Below, piece by piece: positions 57,482 through 64,000 of a DNA stretch of 64,000 nucleotides (positions are counted from its first letter, which is position 1; each line of letters begins with the position of its first letter). The stretch is from assembly GCF_900101685.1 (NCBI RefSeq), contig NZ_FMZZ01000013.1, positions 62,001 through 126,000 on the forward strand. Reading direction: 5' to 3'. The DNA comes from Actinokineospora iranica. Lineage in GTDB: Bacteria > Actinomycetota > Actinomycetes > Mycobacteriales > Pseudonocardiaceae. The notes beneath the pieces were generated by a model. It was not told the origin of the DNA. It saw only the letters and a list, made by a program, of their open reading frames with translations, and searched no databases. The translations under genes and the position numbers were made by a program.

Positions 57482-57879
57482 GAGTTGTCCTTTTCCTGGG
57501 TTCATCGTCGACGCGCCGGGGACGACGCGACGGAGCTGATCACCACATGTCGACCCGCGTGGACCGAAGATCGACGCGGAAGCCGGATACCTTCTTCATG
57601 ACAGCAGGCAGAGCACCGTTTCACAACGGGCCGATGTTGAAAGCGTTCACGCTCGAAGCAGCGTCTCGTCGTTCGCGGAGGCGAGGGGACGCACTGACAG
57701 TCACATCCTCAGAGAACAGGCCGGCGGCCATAAGTGAGGAAATGTCACTCCATTGCCGGTCGCGGCTCGATGATTGGCCATGCGAGTATCGGTGGGCGAA
57801 CATCGACAATTGGAGTCATGACCGCCAGACGCATGAATCTTCACCACCATTACGCCCGCCCGTTTGTCTCGGGAGAGTC
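57482..57879. promoter_or_regulatory. Divergent intergenic region between secreted-protein and regulator genes
   Basis: About 400 bases without a gene. It should hold the promoters of both divergent genes. No copy of the tandem GTTGAAC motif is found. Confidence 0.45.
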
Positions 57880-59193
57880 ATGACGTCGCAAACCCGGAAA
57901 CGCAATGACGCGCTGCGCGCGCTGCTCACCGAAGCGCAGTGGACAAGCCACAACTTCGCCGCCGCGGTCAACCGCGTCGCCGCGGAGGCAGGCCTCACAT
58001 TCCGCTACGACCGCACAGCGGTGTCGCACTGGCTGTCCGGAAGCAGGCCGCACCCACCGGTCCCCACGCTCTTGGCCGAGGCGCTGTCGCGCCGCCTGGG
58101 CAGGCTCATCGCCGTGACCGAGACCGGGATGGCCGACACGCCGGTGGTGGGCGCGGCCCTGGTGGACGAGGCCACAAGCGCCGACGGCCTACGCCAACTC
58201 GTGCTGGCCGACCTGGACCCGGTGCGCAGGACGCTGCTGCGCGAACAGCCGTTCCGGCCCGACTGGGCGGTCGCCCCCGACTGGCCGCAGGCCCCGACGG
58301 CCCGCGCGGCCGACCCCGGCCCGAGCGAGCGCGGGGTCCTGGCCGCCATCGGCGCGATGACCTCCGCGTTCACCGCCGCCTACCAGGCCTTCGGCGGCGG
58401 CCACGGCCGTCTCGCGCTCGCCGCCTACCTGGCGACCGACATCACGCCCCGGCTGCACCTGAGCGGAACCGAGCCCGCCCTGCTCGGCGCGACGGCCCGG
58501 CTCACCCACCTGCTCGGATACATGTCCGCCGACAACCTGTACCACCATCTGGCCCAGCGCTACTACCGCCTCGCGCTGCACCTGGCAGGCGAAGCGGGCG
58601 ACCCGGTGGGCCAGGCGGCCGTCCTGGGCAGCATGAGCGCACAAGCACGGTTCCTGGGCCACCACCGGCAGATGATCCGGCTGGCGGACACCGCGCTGTC
58701 CCGCGCGGGCTCGGCCGCGCCACCCGGCGCCCGCGCCGCGCTGCTCGGGCAGGCCGCCGTCGCGCACGCGCGGCTCGCCGACCGCGGCGAAGCCCTCGCC
58801 CGGCTGGCCGAGGCAGAAAAGCACCTCGGCGGGGCCCGCGCGGTCGACGCCTGCGCCAAGGCCGACCTGGCCGACCACACCGGCCAGGTGCTGGCGCTGC
58901 TCGGCGACCACCGCGGCGCCGCCCGCGCGTGGCGGGACTCGCTGCGGGACCGGCCCGAGACCCAGCGCCGGTCCCGGGTCCTGACCACCCACCGGCTCGC
59001 CGAACTGCACCTTCGGCACGGCGACCTGGAACGGGCGTGCGACACCTGGCAGGGATTCCTGGACGCGTACTCCTATGTCCGGTCCGCCCACGTGGACTTC
59101 GCTTTCCACAGATTTCGGCGGCAACTGCGGTCGCACGCGGACAACGCCTTCGCCCGGCACGTGCTGCAGCGGGCGGACCGGCTGAGCGAATGA
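57880..59193 (+). CDS. HTH/TPR-type regulator, paralogue of the 43.4-kb regulator, 437 aa
   Basis: GGGAGA lies four bases before the ATG at 57880. The N-terminal part reads A-L-R-A-L-L-T-E-A-Q-W-T-S-H-N-F-A and Y-D-R-T-A-V-S-H-W-L-S-G-S-R-P-H, matching the same segments of the 43410 gene. Both share the later Q-R-Y-x-R-x-A-L-H-L and L-L-G-Q-x-A-V-A-H-A blocks and a helical-repeat C-terminus. Unlike its paralogue it is GC-rich and I noticed no TTA codon. It is expected to control the adjacent salicylate operon. Confidence 0.76.
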   Translation: MTSQTRKRNDALRALLTEAQWTSHNFAAAVNRVAAEAGLTFRYDRTAVSHWLSGSRPHPPVPTLLAEALSRRLGRLIAVTETGMADTPVVGAALVDEATSADGLRQLVLADLDPVRRTLLREQPFRPDWAVAPDWPQAPTARAADPGPSERGVLAAIGAMTSAFTAAYQAFGGGHGRLALAAYLATDITPRLHLSGTEPALLGATARLTHLLGYMSADNLYHHLAQRYYRLALHLAGEAGDPVGQAAVLGSMSAQARFLGHHRQMIRLADTALSRAGSAAPPGARAALLGQAAVAHARLADRGEALARLAEAEKHLGGARAVDACAKADLADHTGQVLALLGDHRGAARAWRDSLRDRPETQRRSRVLTTHRLAELHLRHGDLERACDTWQGFLDAYSYVRSAHVDFAFHRFRRQLRSHADNAFARHVLQRADRLSE

Positions 59194-59230
59194 TCGAAAT
59201 CCGGCCCGCCCGGGGGACTGTTCCAAGATC

Positions 59231-60214
59231 GGCTCTGGCGCACTTTGGGTGGTGGTGTTATCCGAGGAGGATGCGGTGGCGCAGGAGAGCATGGCCTGCT
59301 CGTCCGTACATTTGCCGTTTGAGTAGCTTGGTTTTGTTGTTGACGCCTTCGGTGCGCCCGTTGTGGTGGTTGAGGGTGATGGCGGCGGTGACGGCGTCGA
59401 TGTCCTGGTTGATGCCTCGGGCGAAGGAGTGCACGTGAGGCAGATCGGCCTCGCGTGCGGCGGTGATCCATTCCACCAATCGGGCTGGGTTTTCCTCGTG
59501 GGGAGCGAGTAAGGCTGCGAAGGAGCGCGCAACGCCTGTCAGCGTTGTCATCTGGGGGCAGGCCGCGGCCAAGCCTTCGAGTCGTTCGTGTTGACGTTCG
59601 GTGAGATTCTCCGGTCGGGTCAGCAGCAGCCTGGCGGCTCGGCGTGGCGACAGGTGCGGGTGGTCGTCGAGATGGCGTCCCTGGTTGAGGTAGCGCACGA
59701 GGAGGTTGTGGCTGCCGTTGTAGCCTATGGCGCGGATCTCGGCTAGTAGCGCGGTGGCGCCCACGCCTGGGTCTTGTTCGCGGCGGGCGCGGAGGTGGTC
59801 CCGGTAGGGGTCGATCATGCAAGCCCGCTATTCGGGGACCCGCTGGATGCGCTGCGGTGTGGCGGCGCGGGCGTGTCGCTTGACCGTGTTGAGCGCTAGG
59901 CCGAGGCGGCGTGAGCAGTCCAGGAGCCCGACCCCGGCCTCGAGCAGGGCATGGATCTTCTGCCACCGCTGGAGGGTGGTCTCGGCGAGCTTGCCCTCGC
60001 GCAGTCCCGTGGCCGTGGCCCAGCAGGCACTGTGGGCGGCGACGCCCGCCCGCGGCGCGTGCAGGTTCGCTGGCGGGCCTTCGAACTCACGTGCGTGCCT
60101 TGTCGGCGCCCCGGGCTCCGGCTCGGCTCCCACCGCGACGACGGACTCGAACTTCTCGGCCGCCATGGGCAACGCCCGCGGCCCGGCCGCGGAGGAGTCG
60201 ATGGTGGTGGGCAT
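59231..60214 (-). mobile_element. ISL3-family element remnant with nonsense-interrupted transposase
   Basis: The frame from 60214 (T-L-Q-R-W-Q-K-I-H-A-L-L-E, V-K-R-H-A-R-A) meets an in-frame TAG at 59828, and the same frame resumes at M-I-D-P-Y-R-D-H-L and runs to 59258 with the DDE_Tnp_ISL3 end. The zinc-finger N-terminus is missing, and no left terminal repeat is seen, so the element is incomplete. The right end GGCTCTGGCGCAC (59231-59243) matches the copy at 45.7 kb. Confidence 0.78.
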
Positions 60215-60304
60215 CCGTCCCTCCCCGCTTCCGAGGCCTCACCGCCATCGTCGCACAGCGTGCGGGGGTGTTACGCCACACGGACTGCTCGGCGTCCCGG
60301 TGGC

Positions 60305-60660
60305 CTACCAGCCATTCGCCGCCAAACAGTCAGCGATCTGCTGGACGAGCTTCATCACCGGTCCCAGCGACCAGAGGTAGCAGTGCCACTGGCCCCACGG
60401 CTCGTCCCGGCACTCCTGCACGACCGGCACGCCCGCGACGACCAGCCGGTCGATCTCCGCCCGGACGTCCTCGACCACCAGGGCCATCACCGAGCCGGAG
60501 ACGGCCGGGAGACCCGGCGGGTTCGCAGGGTGGCCCACCGCGACGAGGTCGGCCGTGAAACCTGGCAACGACGGGTGCCCCAGGTCCACGTACCACCCCA
60601 GGTCCACGACGACGGTGCAGCTGAGGTGCTCACGGAAGAAGCCCCGCGCTGGTCGGGTCG
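60305..60660 (-). pseudogene. VOC (glyoxalase-fold) protein, probably frameshifted at the N-terminus
   Basis: The open part reads W-Y-V-D-L-G-H-P-S-L-P-G, S-V-M-A-L-V-V-E-D-V-R-A-E-I-D-R-L and D-E-P-W-G-Q-W-H, a typical VOC domain end. Upstream of the GTG at 60607, G-F-F-R-E-H-L continues in frame, but the expected start P-A-T-A-D-P-T-S-A lies in another frame. One base change would join them. Confidence 0.58.
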
Positions 60661-60689
60661 GCGGTGGCGGGGCCGAAGGACCGAGCCGC

Positions 60690-60958
60690 GGTGACGGCGC
60701 TGATGCACGACCTGTTCGCCCGAATCACCCGGGAGCGCAATAGCTACCTGGCCCTGCTGGAGCTCCGCCTCGACGCCGCCCGCCACCCCGACCAAGCTCG
60801 CGTTCACGCCCTCGCCGACCTGGGAGCCAACATCGTCTTCCACGTAGACAGCGGCTTCCCGGCGACGTGGACACCGTGCGGCTGCTGCACGGCGATGCGG
60901 CCGTTCAGCACTGCCGCAGCTACCAGAACATGGCGCTTCGGTGCAGGCGCGCCGTAGA
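60690..60958 (+). pseudogene. TetR-family regulator remnant (C-terminal ligand domain)
   Basis: The frame reads L-F-A-R-I-T-R-E-R-N-S-Y-L-A-L-L-E-L-R-L-D-A-A, then A-N-I-V-F-H-V-D-S-G-F-P, which is the usual C-terminal region of TetR proteins. It shifts frame near 60865. The DNA-binding domain is absent. It is divergent from the decayed VOC gene, suggesting a lost regulator-enzyme pair. Confidence 0.55.
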
Positions 60959-61108
60959 GACGCTTCGTGCATGCGCGGACTGGTACACGGGAGCGGTCGG
61001 CTGACGATCAACCGCCATGTGGTCTGCCGACCGCCGTCAGCCAGGAACTCACCGGCCTCGCAGCAAGTGGTGACATGCGCACCGTCACGGTGATCGACCT
61101 TTGGGTCA

Positions 61109-61905
61109 GTGGATGATGGTGTTGTGGGAATCAGCGAGAAGAGCCGCAAACTGCTGTGGGGCCGCTCGGGCAACAGATGCGCGCTGTGCAGGCGGGTGCT
61201 GGTCGCCGACCGCACGGACACTGATGCCGAAGCGGTGGTCGGAGACGAGGCGCACATCGCAGCGAGATCACCGGGTGGCCCTCGTCATGGCGAGTGCGAT
61301 TCCGACCAGGTCGACGACTACACCAACCTAGTGCTGCTGTGCCGAGTCGACCACAAGAAGGTCGACGACCAGCCCAACCACTACACCACAGAGGTGCTGC
61401 GCAAGACCAAGAACGACCACGAACAATGGGTCAACGACAACCTGGACAAAAAAGCAACACAGGTTCACACAACTCTCAAAAACTCAGGAATAGTCGACCT
61501 GTCGCCATCGGAAACCGGCGATGCGGCCTGGAACGTCATCGACGGCGCCTGGGAATTTCTTTTCCAAGATCTCGATGAGACGTCGAAAACAATGACGACC
61601 TCGACTGCTCAGCGGAGTTCCTCACCAACGCCAGAGACTGGGGCGAAATCTCCGAGGACGTCCACGCCAATGGCATGACCAGCGTCCGTCAATCCAAACG
61701 TGCCCTCTCCGCCAACCTCACCCAACTACGCGAACGAGGCCTCACCGTCCTCGGAGGCCGCTACCACGCCGCCATCACCGGCGGGGCAACCCCAGATCTC
61801 CACATCACCGGCACCGTACTCATCGTCCTGCAGGCCACAGACCCACGCACCTCAACCACCCGATGGTCCGTCCCCCGCGCAACGGCGCCGGGCCAAGCGC
61901 CGTAG
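61109..61905 (+). pseudogene. HNH endonuclease-domain protein with a frameshift
   Basis: The N-terminal HNH domain reads S-G-N-R-C-A-L-C-R-R-V-L, D-E-A-H-I-A-A-R-S-P-G-G-P-R, then Y-T-N-L-V-L-L-C-R-V-D-H-K-K-V-D-D and H-E-Q-W-V. These carry the two Cys-x-x-Cys-type ligands, the D-E-A-H and the N residue. Near 61580 the frame changes by one base, and coding continues as L-D-C-S-A-E-F-L-T-N-A-R-D-W-G-E-I and L-T-Q-L-R-E-R-G-L-T-V-L to 61905. HNH proteins with this first block are frequent in defence islands. Start codon uncertain. Confidence 0.65.
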
Positions 61906-62116
61906 ATCAAGAACGAAGACGCCACGCTACGGCTGCCACCTTGGAGAAGGGCCAGCGCGGCCGTCCTCGCGCCGCGAACACAGAACGTGAACTACTAGAT
62001 CGACCCATTTCCAGACATGATCGACTTCATCTAATCCTGGCATCCTTTACCCGATGTGATACGCTCAAGAATGACCAGGGAAAACACGCCTTGAGCACAG
62101 CGCTTGCGAAGGTGAT

Positions 62117-62160
62117 ACTGGGGGTCAAGGGGTCGCAGGTTCAAATCCTGTCAGCCCGAC
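62117..62160 (+). other. 3' fragment of a proline tRNA (anticodon GGG) - probable attachment site
   Basis: The 44 bases hold an anticodon loop with GGG, the variable region, a T arm (GCAGG-TTCAAAT-CCTGT) and the 3' acceptor strand CAGCCCG with A. The 5' half of the tRNA is missing: sequence before 62117 does not pair. Actinobacterial integrases commonly recombine in such tRNA 3' ends, leaving a duplicated fragment at one border. No integrase gene is in the window, so the intact tRNA and integrase would be at the other border. Confidence 0.68.
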
Positions 62161-62204
62161 GGTCGGGACACTGTTTACGCAGGTAGAGAGCGTCCCAAGT
62201 GGAG

Positions 62205-62273
62205 AAAGCGGCGAGACGCCTGATGTTGCATACAACATATGTGCAATATCGTATCGGGCGTCTCGCCGCTTTT
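62205..62273 (+). terminator. Strong Rho-independent terminator
   Basis: The arms 62205-62220 and 62257-62272 pair over 16 bp (AAAGCGGCGAGACGCC with its complement), followed by a T run to 62275. It lies 45 bases past the tRNA fragment and probably is the native terminator of the tRNA gene. Confidence 0.75.
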
Positions 62274-62548
62274 TTCATGCGGCTGCGGTCATAGCCACCT
62301 CGTCCAAACTGTCCGGCCAGAGGAATCCGGTCAGGCCCGATGACGAACAGACCATGATCGCAAAGACCGACCAGCCGATGCTGCCCCGTGAGGGGCCTCG
62401 CGGCTTCACGCGGCCCCTCAACAGCAATCAGCCCGGCTTAAGCGGGTTGTGCCGGTACCGAACGTGCTCCCCTGGGCACGTCCAGTAACCAGCCTCGACC
62501 ACCTCCCGTGGATAGAAGAAGTCAGGGCACATTGGGCAATAGGGCCAC
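62274..62548. other. Gene-free stretch beyond the tRNA terminator
   Basis: There is a second hairpin (GAGGGGCC paired with GGCCCCTC at about 62390-62417) and no coding frame I would support. Confidence 0.4.
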
Positions 62549-63184
62549 CTGGTCGAGTCAACCTCCGGTTCCGTCGTCCCGGGCGTCGGCGTCCTCTACA
62601 CCATCGAGCGCCTGGCCTCGGCAGCCGCGCACGCGGCGGGGCTCGGGTGGCCCTGGCGCGGTGAAGTGAGCGCGGTCATCGTCATCGTCTCGATCACCCT
62701 GCTCATGGCCGGGGTCCTGGTTCCTCCCATCGGCACCCGCTGGGACGCCTATCGGGCTCGCCGCGACCTGCTGCCCCTCTGGACGCTGATGACCGACCTC
62801 GCGCCCGAGCTGGTCTTCGGCCACCGAGACCTGCGAGCGCTCGTCACCGAGATCCGCGACATCTCCATCGGCCCCCTACGCCCCTACCTCGACCCCCGGG
62901 TTGATCACCACGCCCGCACGATGGCCGGAGCCGAGCACGCCTCGGCAGAGGCCCGCGCCATCGGTCAGGCCGCCGCCATCATCGTGGCCATCCGCGCCTT
63001 CCGCGACGGACGACCACCGCTTGTCGCCCGCCCCCCGCTCATCATCGGCATCCCCGACCAGAGCGAACACCCGGCCAGCGAAGCCGACGAGGTCGACGCC
63101 TTGGTCCGCATCGCCAAGGCCCTGCCCAACCCGATCGTTACCCACGTCGTGAAGGAACTCGGCCATGTCCACGACCACGCCTGA
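62549..63184 (+). pseudogene. DUF6545-type (MAB_1171c-like) membrane protein, 5'-truncated
   Basis: The frame is open from after a TAG at 62541 but has no proper start. Coding-like sequence V-P-G-V-G-V-L-Y-T-I-E-R-L-A precedes the first possible GTG (62666). The rest shows a last membrane helix (V-I-V-I-V-S-I-T-L-L-M-A-G-V-L-V) and the DUF6545 domain (P-L-W-T-L-M-T-D-L-A-P-E-L, I-R-D-I-S-I-G-P-L-R-P-Y-L-D-P). Normal members have several more N-terminal helices, so the 5' part is lost. Such genes often flank XRE/ImmA genes. Confidence 0.6.
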
Positions 63185-63788
63185 CGCCACCCCCCGCACC
63201 CCACGGCGACGCCTCGCGCGATGGACCACCGAGCTCCTCGCCCCCTGGGTGTGGGTTCTGGGGCTCCCCTTGGCGGTCGCATGGAGCGTGACCCATCAAC
63301 CAGGCCCGACCCTCCTCTGGGGTCTGATCGTCGGCATCACGGGCTCGGTCATCCCGATGGTCGTCATCGTGCGCGGTGCCCGACGCGGAGCCTGGGACAG
63401 CCACCACGTGAACAACCGAGAGGGGCGCGTCGTCCCGTTCGCCGCCTGTGTCAGCTCGCTCGCCCTCGGCTGGGTCGCGTTGGCCTTGGGCGACGCCCCA
63501 GACCAGATGATCGCTCTGACCGCGGCCATGTTCGCCACCCTCGTCGTCGCCGTGGTGGTCACCTTCACCGCTCACTGGAAGGTGTCGATGCACGCGGCCG
63601 TCGCCGCCGGGGCGACGATCATCCTGATGGTCACCTACCACCCGCTGATCGCCCTTGCCCTCGGCCCTGCCGTGCTCCTGGTCTGCTGGTCCCGCGTCGA
63701 GCTCCGCGACCACACCACCGCCCAAGTCCTCATCGGCGCCGCTCTCGGCGTCCTCGTCGGCGGTGGTCTCTACTGGCTTCTCGCGTGA
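63165..63788 (+). CDS. PAP2-family phosphatase-like membrane protein, 207 aa
   Basis: Five or six membrane helices are seen. The C-terminal part carries W-K-V-S-M-H-A-A-V-A-A-G and W-S-R-V-E-L-R-D-H-T-T-A-Q, which parallel the second and third PAP2 motifs (S-x-x-x-H and S-R-x5-H-x3-D) except that the last Asp is replaced by Gln. This form occurs in actinobacterial PAP2 proteins proposed to act on lipid phosphates. It overlaps the upstream DUF6545 gene by 20 bases. Confidence 0.65.
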   Translation: MSTTTPDATPRTPRRRLARWTTELLAPWVWVLGLPLAVAWSVTHQPGPTLLWGLIVGITGSVIPMVVIVRGARRGAWDSHHVNNREGRVVPFAACVSSLALGWVALALGDAPDQMIALTAAMFATLVVAVVVTFTAHWKVSMHAAVAAGATIILMVTYHPLIALALGPAVLLVCWSRVELRDHTTAQVLIGAALGVLVGGGLYWLLA

Positions 63789-63799
63789 CTCCCGTCGAG

Positions 63800-63991
63800 C
63801 TACAGCCTCGCCCGGAAGGTTGCCCACTCGCGGGCATCGACAAGGAGGGCTCCGCCCCCGGGGTTCTTCGAGTCGCGAACGGCAATGGCCTCGGGCTGAG
63901 CAGGGTCGAACCCGACTTCGACACACTGCCCTTGGTTGCCGCTGTAGCTGCTCTTGTGCCAGCGGTACTGGCCCATCTCCCTGGTAGCCAT
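63800..63991 (-). CDS. DUF397 domain protein, 63 aa
   Basis: The whole product is one DUF397 domain: W-H-K-S-S-Y-S-G-N-Q-G-Q-C-V-E-V-G at the start and A-V-R-D-S-K-N-P and W-A-T-F at the end. DUF397 proteins are encoded beside XRE-type regulators throughout actinobacteria and probably act with them; the partner gene would be just beyond the window edge. A second ATG at residue 6 is also a possible start. Confidence 0.82.
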   Translation of the reverse strand: MATREMGQYRWHKSSYSGNQGQCVEVGFDPAQPEAIAVRDSKNPGGGALLVDAREWATFRARL

Positions 63992-64000
63992 CGCTGGCTC

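Noticed and set aside
62101-62160. Complete tRNA gene
   Set aside because: The 5' half does not pair with the acceptor and D-arm positions; only the 3' part from the anticodon loop is conserved.

Overview
The window is high-GC actinomycete DNA, most likely from Pseudonocardiales or a relative. The evidence is WhiB, DUF397, DUF3558, DUF4913 and SCO6880-type proteins, GTG starts, dense ATGA/GTGA gene overlaps, and TTA codons confined to a few probably regulated genes. It looks like an integrative conjugative element (ICE) plus a heavily rearranged specialised-metabolism island. A 44-nt 3' fragment of a proline tRNA near the right end (62117-62160) probably marks one attachment site.

Layout. 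1-0.5 kb: the tail of a CD-NTase (CBASS-type defence synthase). 0.8-17.7 kb: a long minus-strand operon for type IV secretion/conjugation (VirD4/TraG, NlpC/P60 hydrolase, VirB4, SCO6880 protein, VirB6/TrbL, VirB8-position protein, ParA-like protein, an MFS transporter, two DUF3558 lipoproteins, an L,D-transpeptidase-like protein). 17.9-22 kb: two small exported proteins and a large LuxR-type ATPase regulator. 22.5-27.3 kb: a replication module (DnaB, DnaC-like loader, a frameshifted primosomal protein) divergent from an XRE-WhiB pair. 27.5-30 kb: a GIY-YIG protein and a gene cut by an IS.

30-49 kb: isoprenoid genes and IS debris. On the minus strand lie a decayed ispH, an intact dxs, an ispG remnant, a WS/DGAT acyltransferase and a UbiB/AarF kinase, then a second operon of intact ispG, ispH and a HAD phosphatase. 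On the plus strand are a regulator with TTA codons and a short cis-prenyltransferase resembling cyclolavandulyl diphosphate synthase. The ispG, ispH/dxs and prenyltransferase transcription units share an upstream 9-bp tandem motif built on GTTGAAC, in the same orientation relative to each gene. This suggests one terpenoid regulon.

49.7-57 kb: a tightly coupled operon for salicylate synthase, nitroreductase, benzoate-type CoA ligase, WS/DGAT acyltransferase, SDR and zinc alcohol dehydrogenase. A frameshifted WS/DGAT follows it, and a paralogue of the 43.4-kb regulator lies beyond its upstream end. My inference is that an irregular C10 prenyl alcohol and an activated salicyl group could be joined by a WS/DGAT enzyme, but no single gene proves this. 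59.2-62.1 kb: an ISL3 remnant, decayed VOC and TetR genes and a frameshifted HNH nuclease gene. Beyond the tRNA fragment come a truncated DUF6545 gene, a PAP2 protein and a DUF397 protein.

Several genes carry isolated single-base frameshifts in otherwise good coding sequence. Some may be sequencing errors rather than true pseudogenes.
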